NCBI RefSeq assembly: GCF_001543245.1
Contig: NZ_CP014163.1
Coordinates: forward strand, 1,160,387 to 1,224,386
Origin: Aerococcus urinaehominis
GTDB taxonomy: Bacteria; Bacillota; Bacilli; Lactobacillales; Aerococcaceae
Length of the DNA stretch: 64,000 nt
Reading direction: 5' to 3'
Shown in pieces: positions 9,702 through 22,723 of the stretch (positions are counted from its first letter, which is position 1; each line of letters opens with the position of its first letter). A program made the position numbers and the translations under genes. The notes under the pieces were generated by a model. The model did no database searches. It was not told where the DNA came from and saw nothing but the letters and a program-made list of their open reading frames with translations.

Positions 9702-10367
9702 GTGGCAAAAGGGCGGAAAAAGGCTAAGCGGCCTACTAGGCGCAAGCAGACTTTAACTAAAAAGCAATTACAGCAACGCAACCAGGCCCTTATCGTCGTA
9801 GGACTTTTAGCTTGCTTACTAGCCCTACCCTTAGCCAGGGTCCAGCTGGCCGACTGGCTTAACAAAGTCCCAGGGGTTGGCCGGGTTAACCAGGTTAAGT
9901 GGCCTAGTCAGGAGGATTTTATTATTTCGGTGGGAGAATATGCCCAGTCACGTTATCCCAAAACACAAATCCTGCCATCTATTGTGACGGCCCAAGCCAT
10001 TTTAGAATCTGATTTTGGTCAGAGTGATTTAGCATATTATTACAATAATCTCTTTGGTCGCAAGGCCCAGTCTTTTGACCGGTCGGTGAGCTTGCCCACC
10101 CAGGAATTTGTTGATGGTGAATTTATTACGATCAATGATTACTTCAAGGTCTACCATAATTGGCAGGACTCAGTGGATGACCATGCCGCCTTGATGCACC
10201 GGGGAGTAGACTGGAATCCTGACCTTTACCAGGCTTTGATAGGCGAGCGGGACTACCGGCTAGCTGCGCAGGCCCTACAAGCGGCCGGCTATGCGACTGA
10301 TCCAGGCTATGCAGATAAATTAATTACGACAATTGAGACCTATAACCTAGCCCGTTTTGACCCCTAA
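9702..10367 (+). CDS. Membrane-anchored endo-beta-N-acetylglucosaminidase domain protein (GH73)
   Basis: The GTG start at 9702 follows GGGGGGTGA. The 221-residue protein has a very basic N-terminus (about 1-28), one TM segment (about 29-48) and an extracellular FlgJ/LytG-like domain. The motif PSIVTAQAILESDFGQS carries the catalytic Glu near residue 102, followed by YYNNLFGRK. The domain ends with the usual YRLAAQALQAAGYATDPGYADKL segment. Such enzymes cleave GlcNAc-MurNAc bonds in peptidoglycan during growth or separation. There are no cell-wall repeats, so it stays membrane-tethered. It is a single gene with no operon partner. Confidence 0.9.
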   Translation: MAKGRKKAKRPTRRKQTLTKKQLQQRNQALIVVGLLACLLALPLARVQLADWLNKVPGVGRVNQVKWPSQEDFIISVGEYAQSRYPKTQILPSIVTAQAILESDFGQSDLAYYYNNLFGRKAQSFDRSVSLPTQEFVDGEFITINDYFKVYHNWQDSVDDHAALMHRGVDWNPDLYQALIGERDYRLAAQALQAAGYATDPGYADKLITTIETYNLARFDP

Positions 10368-10371
10368 GTAT

Positions 10372-10400
10372 TTGTCAAAGTGACTTTTAAAGTGTATGAT
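10372..10400 (+). promoter_or_regulatory. Promoter of the GntR-family regulator
   Basis: TTGTCA (10372-10377), a 17-bp spacer and TATGAT (10395-10400) lie 50 bp before the start codon. Confidence 0.6.
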
Positions 10401-10449
10401 AATAGAGAGAATACACGTTTTGTATATTTACTAAAACAAGGAGGATACC

Positions 10450-11106
10450 ATGGCAAAATCACAATCTTATAAAGATATTGCTTATAATTATTTAAAGGAG
10501 CAGATTGACAATAACATATTACTGCCTGACACCCACCTTAAAGAAGTAGATATAGCTAATCAATTAGGCATGAGTCGGACCCCCGTTCGTCGAGCTATGC
10601 ATGAATTAGAAGAAGAGGGTTATATTCGTACGGAACCTTACAAGGGGGCTGTGGTAGCTAAGAGCGTGCTTAATTCCCGGGCCTTGATTGATCGTTTACA
10701 GGTGATCGAGATTTTAATTATGACCCTGCTCCAACAGATGCAAAATAAAGAGGTCACTGTCGACCCTGAGCCAGCTCGGAAAAATTATCAGGCCATGAAG
10801 GAAGCTATGGATAACAATGACGCCGAAGCTTATTATAAAGCGGAATTTGATAATTTTGCTGAATTGGTATCCTATCATCCTAATTCCTACTTCCGGCAAA
10901 TTACCCTCAATACTATCTCTACGCTACATGAACTTTACCTACAGGACCTGCGCGAAGACGCTAATCACTGGGCTGAAGCCCAGCGGGAATTGGTTAATAT
11001 TTACCCGGACTTGATTGATAATATCTTGAATAAGGATTATCAAAATGCGCGTAAAAAGGTACGTATTTGGCTCAACCAACTCATCTTGATGCAAATCAAT
11101 CGTTAA
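10450..11106 (+). CDS. GntR-family transcriptional regulator (FadR/FCD-like)
   Basis: This 218-residue protein has an N-terminal winged helix (LKEVDIANQLGMSRTPVRRAMHELEEEGYIRTEPYKGAVVA, about 28-70). An all-alpha C-terminal domain of about 145 residues follows, consistent with the FCD class of GntR regulators that sense small carboxylates. The start has AAGGAGG at good spacing. It stands alone between a glucosaminidase gene and pcrA, so its target and ligand cannot be read from context. FCD metal-binding residues are not obvious, so the C-terminal class is less sure than the DNA-binding domain. Confidence 0.85.
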   Translation: MAKSQSYKDIAYNYLKEQIDNNILLPDTHLKEVDIANQLGMSRTPVRRAMHELEEEGYIRTEPYKGAVVAKSVLNSRALIDRLQVIEILIMTLLQQMQNKEVTVDPEPARKNYQAMKEAMDNNDAEAYYKAEFDNFAELVSYHPNSYFRQITLNTISTLHELYLQDLREDANHWAEAQRELVNIYPDLIDNILNKDYQNARKKVRIWLNQLILMQINR

Positions 11107-11116
11107 TATTTAAAAT

Positions 11117-11143
11117 AAGCTGGGAGAAATTCTCAGCTTTTTC
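11117..11143 (+). terminator. Terminator after GntR regulator gene
   Basis: An imperfect stem AGCTGGGAG/CTCAGCT with a short loop runs into a T tract. Confidence 0.7.
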
Positions 11144-11168
11144 TGTTTAGCAGGGCCTGGTTAAAAAG

Positions 11169-11197
11169 TTAACCCCAAGCCCTAAAAAGGTTATAAT
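11169..11197 (+). promoter_or_regulatory. Promoter of the pcrA-ligA-camS operon
   Basis: TTAACC (11169-11174), a 17-bp spacer and a consensus TATAAT (11192-11197) lie about 34 bp before the pcrA start. Confidence 0.65.
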
Positions 11198-11230
11198 AAA
11201 TAAGCACTTATCAAAGAAAGGCGTGTCTTG

Positions 11231-15699
<4,469 letters not shown>

Positions 15700-15720
15700 A
15701 TTGATAAGTAAGGGGAATTA

Positions 15721-16830
15721 ATGATGCGATTTAATAATTTAGCCAGGCTAGCTATAGCCACTAGCCTAGTTTTGGGTCTAGCTGGTTGCCAGAGTCAGGA
15801 CCAGGATGAAGCCGTATCCTTGGCAACCACTGAGGCGGATGCTGGCGGTAATCAGCGTTTTTATACTGCTAACATTGAGGATGGTTTCTATGATATCAAC
15901 CGCACCCGGGGTATCATGGTAAATGCAGCTTCCCAGGCCAATTTAGACGGTTTGGACCGGGCCCTTTATGATGGCACCAAGCTGGAGTTTCCAACCAATG
16001 ATTATATTTTGCGGGAAGGCCAGGCGATTACTGCTGATGAAGCGCGCCAGTGGTTAGCGCCTAAGAGCCAAGACAACGATCAGGGGCTTAACCCAGAGCA
16101 GGCGGCCGCTGATAAGCTGGATAGCTTCGAACCCCATTATCTGAATTCCATTATGTCCTATGACCTTTTAAGTGAACCGGGCCAAGGGAATGACCACCTA
16201 GCAGGGGCTTCAGTAGTTCTGGCTCTTAATAGTCAAGATATCTTTCAGAATGAGAGTCAGACTGAAGTAGTGGATATTGATCCGGGTGTAGCTGAGGAAA
16301 AAGGTAAAGAGATGGCTAAGGAAGTGGTCCGCCGTTTACGCCAAAAAGAGGGCTACCAGGATATTCCTATTGCGGTCACTCTCTACCTAAATGGTGACCT
16401 CACTGACTTAGCTGGGGGGGTGGCCTTGGCTCAGACCGTTTCCAACCGCGGTGACAGCCTAGGTTCATGGACTAATTTTGACCAAAAGAACTATGTCTTT
16501 GGGACTGAGGAGCTACCTAACCAAGAGGAACAAGTTGCCTTTGAACAGTTCCGGACCGAAATCGAGGCTCTTTTTCCACGGCTAAACGGTATTACTGGTG
16601 TTGCCCGTTATGAAAATAATAATATGGTTGGTATTGATGTTCGGATTACTAGCCAATTTGATGGTTATTCCGAGATTATTGCCCTGGCTCAAAAGCTGTC
16701 TAGTTCGGCAACTAGCATTTTTCCAAGTAATATTGCCATTAAAATAGAGGTGGTGAGCCCTTCCGGTACTAGCGCAATCCTGGCTAGAGCTGTGGACGAA
16801 AAGGCCTTTAACTATGAAATTATCCAATAA
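15721..16830 (+). CDS. camS: CamS-family sex-pheromone-type lipoprotein
   Basis: This 369-residue lipoprotein has lipobox LAGC (Cys at residue 23) and matches the CamS family by order and content: RFYTANIEDGFYDINRTRGIM, a central QDIFQNESQTEVVDIDPGVAEEKGKEMAKEVVRRLRQ, and a C-terminal RFRTEIE/GYSEIIALAQKL region. In enterococci and staphylococci the signal peptide of this protein is processed to a pheromone-like peptide (cAM373 type). Here that segment would derive from ARLAIATSLVLGLAG. It lies between ligA and gatC, the usual place. Pheromone activity in this organism is unproven. Confidence 0.9.
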   Translation: MMRFNNLARLAIATSLVLGLAGCQSQDQDEAVSLATTEADAGGNQRFYTANIEDGFYDINRTRGIMVNAASQANLDGLDRALYDGTKLEFPTNDYILREGQAITADEARQWLAPKSQDNDQGLNPEQAAADKLDSFEPHYLNSIMSYDLLSEPGQGNDHLAGASVVLALNSQDIFQNESQTEVVDIDPGVAEEKGKEMAKEVVRRLRQKEGYQDIPIAVTLYLNGDLTDLAGGVALAQTVSNRGDSLGSWTNFDQKNYVFGTEELPNQEEQVAFEQFRTEIEALFPRLNGITGVARYENNNMVGIDVRITSQFDGYSEIIALAQKLSSSATSIFPSNIAIKIEVVSPSGTSAILARAVDEKAFNYEIIQ

Positions 16831-16898
16831 ACTTTGTTGCTAACAGTGGCTTATGCTAAAATAATAGTATCTGATAAGAAAATTAAGGAGGCAAGACT

Positions 16899-17204
16899 GT
16901 GGAATTTACTAATGAAGAAATCCAACACATTGCTAATTTATCTAAATTGGCCTTTAATGATGAAGAAGTAGCAATGATTAGAGATCAGTTTGCTAATATC
17001 GTGAACATGGTACAAGAACTAGACCAAGTGGATACAGAAGGTGTTGAGGCGATGGCCTATGCGACTGATGTCCACAATATCATGCGTGAAGACCAGGCCC
17101 AAGCTGGTACTGACCGTGATCTATTAATGAAGAATGTTCCAGCGCAAAAAGATGGTATGATTGAAGTACCGGCTATTATGAATGATGAAGGAGGCAAGGC
17201 TTAA
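16899..17204 (+). CDS. gatC: Asp/Glu-tRNA amidotransferase subunit C
   Basis: The GTG start follows AAGGAGG. The 101-residue protein has the GatC pattern (EEIQHIANLSKLAFNDEE near the start, MREDQAQ in the middle and a C-terminal VPAIMND). It bridges GatA and GatB in the amidotransferase that converts Glu-tRNA(Gln) and Asp-tRNA(Asn). The stop overlaps the gatA start by one base (TAATG), indicating translational coupling. Confidence 0.95.
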   Translation: MEFTNEEIQHIANLSKLAFNDEEVAMIRDQFANIVNMVQELDQVDTEGVEAMAYATDVHNIMREDQAQAGTDRDLLMKNVPAQKDGMIEVPAIMNDEGGKA

Positions 17205-18655
17205 TGAATCGCTATGAAGAGACTTTTCGTGGTTTAAACGAAAAATTAGTAGCAGGTGAATTGACATCTGTTGAATTAGTTGAAAAGACCTTGGAACGGA
17301 TTAAAAACTTAGACCAAACCTATAATGCCTTCATCACTTTGAACGAAGAAAAGGCCTTAGAAGCAGCTAAGGCTAGTGATGAGCGCGGTTATACTAGTGA
17401 CCGTCCCCTACAAGGGATTCCAATCGCAATTAAAGATAATATCTTGACCGATGGCCTGTTAACGACTGCTGCGTCAAAAATGTTATCTAATTTTGAACCA
17501 ATTTTTTCGGCCACTGTGGTTGAGAAATTAGAAGCAGCAGGTGCCATTATTATTGGTAAGACCAACTTAGATGAGTTCGCCATGGGTGCTTCAACCGAAA
17601 CTTCTTATTATGGCAACACCCTTAACCCTTGGGATACTGATCGGGTACCAGGTGGTTCATCTGGTGGTTCAGCTGCAGCAGTAGCTTCTGGTGAAGTAGT
17701 AGCGTCTCTAGGTACTGATACTGGTGGTTCTATCCGGCAACCATCCGCCTTTACTGACTTAGTTGGTATGAAACCAACTTACGGGCGGATTTCACGCTGG
17801 GGTGTGATTGCCTTTGGTTCATCTTTAGACCAAGTAGGGCCAATGACTCGGACTGTTGAAGATAATGCCTTACTATTAGAAGTATTGTCAGGTGCTGACC
17901 AATATGATTCAACCGTTTCTGACCAACCAATTCCTAATTATGTGGAAGAAATAAAAAAAGGCGTTAAAGGCTTGAAAATTGCTGTGCCAAAAGAATTCTT
18001 CGGTGAAACAGTGGATCCTGAGGTCTGCGAAATTGTTAAAGGCGCCATTAATACCCTGAAAGAATTAGGTGCCGAAGTTGAAGAAATTAGCCTGTCTCAT
18101 ATCAAGTATGGGGTACCAGCCTACTATATTATTTCTTCAGCAGAAGCTTCTTCAAACTTACAACGTTTTGATGGTATTCGTTATGGTTACCGGTCACCTG
18201 AAGCTCAAAACTTAGAGGAAGTGTATATTAAATCACGCTCGGAAGGTTTTGGCCTAGAGGTTAAACGCCGGATTATGCTCGGCTCATTTGCTCTGTCTTC
18301 AGGTAACTATGAGGCCTTCTTTAAAAAGGCTAGCCAAGTTCGCCGGTTACTTCGTCAAGCTTTTGAAAAGACCTTTGCTGAATATGATTTAATTGTTGGT
18401 CCGGTTGCGACCCATACTGCTGGTAAATTTGGTGTTAACGATGAAAATCCTGCTAAAACTTACCAGGAAGATATCTTAACTGTACCAGTAAACTTGGCAG
18501 GTCTACCAGGTATGTCTGTGCCAGCCGGTTTTGCTTCTGATGGTTTACCAGTTGGTCTACAAATCATTGGTAACTATTTTGATGAAGCGACCATGTACCG
18601 GGCAGCTTATGCTTTAGAAGAAGCAACAGACTTCTCAGACAAACACCCAGAGTAA
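17204..18655 (+). CDS. gatA: Asp/Glu-tRNA amidotransferase subunit A
   Basis: This 483-residue amidase has the Ser-cisSer-Lys triad: Lys77 in AIKDNI, Ser152 in GGSSGGS and Ser176 in TDTGGS. It releases ammonia from glutamine, which is channelled to GatB. The start codon overlaps the gatC stop. gatB follows after 13 bp. The length matches the family. Confidence 0.97.
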   Translation: MNRYEETFRGLNEKLVAGELTSVELVEKTLERIKNLDQTYNAFITLNEEKALEAAKASDERGYTSDRPLQGIPIAIKDNILTDGLLTTAASKMLSNFEPIFSATVVEKLEAAGAIIIGKTNLDEFAMGASTETSYYGNTLNPWDTDRVPGGSSGGSAAAVASGEVVASLGTDTGGSIRQPSAFTDLVGMKPTYGRISRWGVIAFGSSLDQVGPMTRTVEDNALLLEVLSGADQYDSTVSDQPIPNYVEEIKKGVKGLKIAVPKEFFGETVDPEVCEIVKGAINTLKELGAEVEEISLSHIKYGVPAYYIISSAEASSNLQRFDGIRYGYRSPEAQNLEEVYIKSRSEGFGLEVKRRIMLGSFALSSGNYEAFFKKASQVRRLLRQAFEKTFAEYDLIVGPVATHTAGKFGVNDENPAKTYQEDILTVPVNLAGLPGMSVPAGFASDGLPVGLQIIGNYFDEATMYRAAYALEEATDFSDKHPE

Positions 18656-18668
18656 GGAGGACCATCTA

Positions 18669-20099
18669 GTGAATTATGAAACAGTCATTGGACTTGAGAT
18701 CCATGTGGAATTAAAAACTGACTCGAAAATGTTCTCGCCATCACCTGCTCATTTCGGTGCCGAACCCAATACCAATACGAATGTGATTGATTGGGGTTAC
18801 CCAGGTGTTTTACCGAAAATGAACAAGGGCGCCATTGAAAAATCAATTATGGCGGCCTTGGCTCTGAACTGTGAAATTAACAACGACCAATACTTCGACC
18901 GAAAGAATTACTTCTATCCAGACAATCCCAAGGCTTACCAAACAACTCAGTTAGACAAGCCAATCGGTGAACATGGTTATGTAGAAATTGAAGTTGAGGG
19001 CGAAAAGAAAAAAATCCGCATCAACCGTCTCCACTTAGAAGAAGATGCTGGTAAATTGATCCACGGTAAGGATGGCCACTCTTATGTGGACTTGAACCGT
19101 CAAGGAACTGGTTTAATGGAGATTGTTTCTGAAGCCGATATGCGGTCACCAGAAGAAGCCTATGCTTACCTCGAAAAAGTTAAAGAAATTATCCTTTATA
19201 CTGGCGTTTCTGACGTTAAGATGGAAGAAGGTTCAATGCGTTGTGATGCCAATATCTCTATCCGTCCTTTTGGCCAAGAAGAGTTTGGTACTAAGACTGA
19301 GCTTAAGAACTTGAACTCCTTTAACTTTGTCCGCCGCGGTTTAGCTTACGAAGAAAAGCGTCAAGCTAAGGTCTTGAACTCAGGTGGTGAAATCTTACAA
19401 GAAACCCGTCGTTATGACGAAAGTACTGGTAAGACGATCTTGATGCGGGTTAAAGAGGGAGAAGCTGACTACCGTTACTTCCCTGAGCCAGACCTACCAC
19501 CATTCCACGTAACTGACGAAGAAATCCAAGCGATTAAGGAACAGATTCCTGAATTGCCACAGGCTCGTCGGGAACGCTATGTTAGTGAGTATGATCTACC
19601 AGAATACGATGCTGGTGTCTTAACCTTAACCAAGGAAATGTCTGACTTCTTTGATGCCTCAGTAGCGGCTGGTGCTGATCCTAAGCAGGCTTCTAACTGG
19701 TTAATGGGTGAGGTTTCTGCCTACCTAAATAGTGAAGAAAAAGCCCTAGATGAAATCAGCCTAACCCCTGAAAATCTAGCCGGCATGATTGCCCTGGTTG
19801 AAGATGGTACGATTTCAAGCAAGCAGGCTAAGAAAGTCTTTACTATTTTAGCTAAAGAAGGCGGCGACGCTAAAGAAGTAGTCGAAAGAGAAGGCCTAGT
19901 ACAATTATCTGATCCAGCTCAATTATTACCAATTATCAACGAGGTCTTGGATAACAATCAAAAATCAGTTGATGATTTTAAAGCTGGTAAAGACCGGGCA
20001 ACTGGCTTCTTAGTGGGACAAATTATGAAGGCGACCCGTGGTCAAGCTAACCCACAAGTCGTCAACCAACTTCTACGTGAAGAATTAGAGAAGAGATAA
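18669..20099 (+). CDS. gatB: Asp/Glu-tRNA amidotransferase subunit B
   Basis: The GTG start follows AAGGAGGACC. The 476-residue protein has the N-terminal kinase and transamidation domain ([44 protein letters not shown]). It also has the C-terminal tail domain ([11 protein letters not shown]...[17 protein letters not shown]). It phosphorylates and amidates the mischarged tRNA. It is the last gene of gatCAB and is followed by a terminator. Confidence 0.97.
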   Translation: MNYETVIGLEIHVELKTDSKMFSPSPAHFGAEPNTNTNVIDWGYPGVLPKMNKGAIEKSIMAALALNCEINNDQYFDRKNYFYPDNPKAYQTTQLDKPIGEHGYVEIEVEGEKKKIRINRLHLEEDAGKLIHGKDGHSYVDLNRQGTGLMEIVSEADMRSPEEAYAYLEKVKEIILYTGVSDVKMEEGSMRCDANISIRPFGQEEFGTKTELKNLNSFNFVRRGLAYEEKRQAKVLNSGGEILQETRRYDESTGKTILMRVKEGEADYRYFPEPDLPPFHVTDEEIQAIKEQIPELPQARRERYVSEYDLPEYDAGVLTLTKEMSDFFDASVAAGADPKQASNWLMGEVSAYLNSEEKALDEISLTPENLAGMIALVEDGTISSKQAKKVFTILAKEGGDAKEVVEREGLVQLSDPAQLLPIINEVLDNNQKSVDDFKAGKDRATGFLVGQIMKATRGQANPQVVNQLLREELEKR

Positions 20100-20144
20100 G
20101 ATTAAATTCAATAGCGCCACTAACTATTAGTTGCGGAGTATGAG

Positions 20145-20170
20145 AAAAGCCGGTGTCAGCCGGCTTTTTT
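20145..20170 (+). terminator. Terminator of gatCAB
   Basis: The stem AAAAGCCGG/CCGGCTTTT has a 6-nt loop and ends in T residues. Further small palindromes follow before the next gene (GAGGAATT/AATTCCTC near 20192-20210), with no coding signal. Confidence 0.9.
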
Positions 20171-20383
20171 GAATATATCGATATTTATTTTGGAGGAATT
20201 CAAATTCCTCTAACTACAAAATGACTAGTGGATGACCTAGTCTGGCGAGCTGACTAAGGTGGTTAGCTAATAGCAGCTTAGCCAGTCTTTCTTATCAGTA
20301 CTAAAAACCTTATAATAAAAGAAATTAGCGTCAGCCTTTTATATAGGTGATGCCAAGTTAAGTGGTGTGAAAGGGTGGTAATT

Positions 20384-20938
20384 ATGGATTTAACAACTAT
20401 TGCAATGGAAACACGGGCGGCGGTTGAGGAGTTACTAGACCAGGCCCAACTCAAGCCAGGAGATATTTTTGTGCTGGGCTTATCCACTTCAGAGGTGCAG
20501 GGTCACAAGATTGGTAAGCATGCCAACCTGGAAGTGGGGCGAACAATCATACAGACAATCCTTGATATTTTGGATGAAAAAGGCATTTATCTGGCTGTTC
20601 AGGGTTGTGAACATACCAACCGCGCTATTAGTTTAGAACGGGTAGCTGCGGAGAAATATGGCTATGAGATTGTCAATTTATACCCAGCTTTAAATGCTGG
20701 TGGGGCTGGGTCAGTAGCGGCCTTTGAATGTCTTGAAGATCCAGTTTGCATTGAGCACGTGACGGCCAAGGCAGGGATTGATATTGGTGACACGGCAATC
20801 GGCATGCATGTCAAGTTTGTCCAAGTCCCAGTCCGCCTGCAAATAAAAACAATCGGCCAGGCCCATGTAACGGCACTCCGGTCACGGCCCAAGTATATTG
20901 GCGGACCGCGAGCGACTTATGATGAAGCTCTGTCCTAG
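20384..20938 (+). CDS. DUF436 / TIGR01440 family protein (YwlG-like)
   Basis: I chose the ATG at 20384 ([14 protein letters not shown]), preceded by AAAGGGTGG; the GTG at 20375 lies in that site. The 184-residue protein matches the YwlG family: [61 protein letters not shown] and a C-terminal [20 protein letters not shown]. It is cytosolic and its function is unknown, though it is widely conserved in Firmicutes. Conserved Cys and His residues (GCEHTN) hint at metal or redox chemistry, which is inference. TATAAT near 20310 may be its -10 box. Confidence 0.88.
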   Translation: MDLTTIAMETRAAVEELLDQAQLKPGDIFVLGLSTSEVQGHKIGKHANLEVGRTIIQTILDILDEKGIYLAVQGCEHTNRAISLERVAAEKYGYEIVNLYPALNAGGAGSVAAFECLEDPVCIEHVTAKAGIDIGDTAIGMHVKFVQVPVRLQIKTIGQAHVTALRSRPKYIGGPRATYDEALS

Positions 20939-21003
20939 TAAGTGGATAATTTAGCCCATTCTCTCCTAAATTGCATGGTTTCTGGCTAGGGTCAAGCTAG
21001 CTT

Positions 21004-21699
21004 TTAAGTTAGATCCAGACTCGCTATATCAAATTGCTGCCACGGATTGGTTGTCAAATCAGGCAAACTAGTAACCTGGATCCTTTCCTTTGTGGTCGGG
21101 TGGGTTAAGCTCAGATGATAGGCCCACAAGGCAATTTGTTGGCCAGGCTGGTTAACTGCTTGGCCGTATTTTTGGTCGCCGTACAAAGGGCAATCTTGGT
21201 TGGCAAGCTGGAGTCGGATTTGGTGAGACCGGCCGGTTTCTAATGCTACCTTAACTAGACTTAAATCCGATTGGCTGGCAATGACCTGGTAGCTTAAGAT
21301 GGCTTTTTTAGCTTGGTCATGGTTAGCATCAACGACATATGAGATATTTTTGCGTCGGTCTTTATAAAGAAAGTCGACCAAGTGACCGCTATCTGCCGTT
21401 AAGTGGCCACGGCAGATAGCTAGGTATTTGCGGTCAATTTTATGGCGGCGCAATTGGTCAGCTAGTCGGCTGGCAGCCTTGGAGGTGCGAGCAAAGACAA
21501 TGGCTCCTCCCACTGGCCGGTCGAGTCGGTGGACGAGACCCAAATAGACCTGGCCAGGTTTGTTATATTTTTCTTTGATATAGGTCTTGGCCATCGTTAG
21601 TAGGTCCAAGTCTTTTGAGGCATCTGCCTGGACAGGGATATTGACGGGCTTGTCGACAATTAAGAGGTGGTTATCTTCATAGCGTACATTTAATTTCAT
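21004..21699 (-). CDS. RluA-family RNA pseudouridine synthase
   Basis: This 231-residue enzyme has the catalytic Asp60 in VHRLDRPVGG and the downstream motifs GRSHQIRLQLA and YGDQKYGQ. It lacks an N-terminal S4 domain, as in the short RluA-like group of Firmicutes. It isomerises uridine to pseudouridine in rRNA or tRNA; the target site cannot be predicted. A good AGGAGG precedes the start on the minus strand. It is convergent with the DUF436 gene and divergent from luxS. Confidence 0.9.
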   Translation of the reverse strand: MKLNVRYEDNHLLIVDKPVNIPVQADASKDLDLLTMAKTYIKEKYNKPGQVYLGLVHRLDRPVGGAIVFARTSKAASRLADQLRRHKIDRKYLAICRGHLTADSGHLVDFLYKDRRKNISYVVDANHDQAKKAILSYQVIASQSDLSLVKVALETGRSHQIRLQLANQDCPLYGDQKYGQAVNQPGQQIALWAYHLSLTHPTTKERIQVTSLPDLTTNPWQQFDIASLDLT

Positions 21700-21777
21700 A
21701 AGTCCTCCTGGGATAGTTTATTTTAGCCATTGTAACATACCCCCGCAAACAGGACGGTCGCAGGTCGGGCTCAAGTA

Positions 21778-21786
21778 TGCTATACT
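21778..21786 (+). promoter_or_regulatory. Extended -10 promoter element of luxS
   Basis: TGcTATACT is an extended -10 box about 30 bp before the luxS start. No good -35 box is seen. Confidence 0.55.
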
Positions 21787-21816
21787 AGGGAACGAAAAAT
21801 GAAGAGGAGGATGACC

Positions 21817-22287
21817 GTGGCAAAAGTAGAAAGTTTTTCCTTAGACCATGATGCAGTACAGGCCCCTTACGTTCGTTTGGCGGGTCGGGAGTTTGGTGAT
21901 AAGGGTGACCAAATTTCTAAATTTGATTTACGTTTCTTACAACCCAACCAAGCTGAATTACCAACCGGTGCCATGCATACGCTGGAGCACCTATTAGCTG
22001 CTTATATGCGTGACTATTTAGACCATATCATTGATATTTCACCGATGGGATGCCGGACAGGCTACTATATGGTTGTATGGGGAGCACCTACTAACGAAGA
22101 GGTAGCCAAGGCCCTAAAATCAGCTTTAGAAGATGTGGTTAAATCAACTTGGGAAGATGTCCAAGGTACTGAACGTAAACAATGCGGTAACTACCGCGAC
22201 CACTCACTAGTCGGTGCCCATGAATACGCCAAGCAAGTCTTAGCTGATGGTATTTCAACTGATGCCTTTGAGCGTCAAGTTGTATAA
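21817..22287 (+). CDS. luxS: S-ribosylhomocysteine lyase LuxS
   Basis: I chose the GTG at 21817 because GAGGAGG ends 6 bp before it and the product starts MAKVESF like other LuxS proteins; in-frame ATGs at 21799 and 21811 lie in or next to that site. The 156-residue enzyme has HTLEH (54-58), the catalytic Cys79 in MGCRTGY and zinc ligand Cys123 in KQCGNY. It cleaves S-ribosylhomocysteine to homocysteine and the AI-2 precursor DPD. No pfs gene is adjacent. A palindrome follows but lacks the T tract of a terminator. Confidence 0.96.
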   Translation: MAKVESFSLDHDAVQAPYVRLAGREFGDKGDQISKFDLRFLQPNQAELPTGAMHTLEHLLAAYMRDYLDHIIDISPMGCRTGYYMVVWGAPTNEEVAKALKSALEDVVKSTWEDVQGTERKQCGNYRDHSLVGAHEYAKQVLADGISTDAFERQVV

Positions 22288-22299
22288 AATTTTAAATAG

Positions 22300-22325
22300 G
22301 AGCCTGGGGCATAAGTCCCAGGCTC
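22300..22325 (+). other. Hairpin after luxS without T tract
   Basis: GAGCCTGGG (22300-22308) pairs with CCCAGGCTC (22317-22325). The hairpin looks like a Lactobacillales terminator, but the following bases (TCGCTATTAC) are not T-rich, so termination may be weak and transcripts may enter the repeat array. Confidence 0.6.
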
Positions 22326-22350
22326 TCGCTATTACACAAATGTTAGCAGC

Positions 22351-22704
22351 TTAGTTGGGTTTGAAAAAAGCTGAACTGATGTTGCTTCACAAAAATCGAC
22401 ACAATATCTGTGATATTGATCGCTTTTTGCTCCAGCAAATCAGTTCAGAGCGCTGCTATTCACACCCTTAGTCAGGCTCGCTTTGGCATATCAGGCGTCC
22501 TTTCGCAGAATTCAAGACAATATCTGACGATATTGCTTGTCTTCTACTCCAAGGTTCCTGGTCTAAGCGCCAAAGCTCACACCCTTATTTAGTCGGGTTC
22601 GACTTGGCAGGCATGACGTCACTTCAGAAATTAGTCTCAATAGCTTGCAGCTATTGGCCTAATTCCTTCCAGTGATTCATTCCTGAGCGCCAAGTCTCGC
22701 ACCC
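22351..22704 (+). repeat. Three tandem imperfect-hairpin repeats of about 117-120 bp
   Basis: Units run 22351-22467, 22468-22584 and 22585-22704. Each starts TTA(g)T..GGGTT or GGCTC, ends CRCACCC, and folds into a long hairpin. Unit 1 pairs CTGAACTGAT (22371-22380) with ATCAGTTCAG (22439-22448) and has the tip CAATATC/GATATTG. Unit 2 has the arms GCTTTGGC/GCCAAAGC and tip GACAATATC/GATATTG. Unit 3 has ACTTGGC/GCCAAGT and tip CAATAGC/GCTATTG. The arms differ in sequence between units but covary, so the structure is conserved rather than the sequence. The array fills the gap between luxS and the rRNA methyltransferase gene and ends just before that gene's ribosome binding site. No protein-coding signal is seen. 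Confidence 0.75.
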
Positions 22705-22723
22705 TGTTTTCTGGGAGGAAAAG

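Noticed and set aside
22410-22592. 60-aa open frame in the hairpin array
   Set aside because: It has no ribosome binding site and crosses two hairpin units; the region is explained by repeat structure.
22351-22704. CRISPR array
   Set aside because: The units are long hairpins placed back to back with diverged sequence; there are no identical short repeats with unique spacers and no cas genes.
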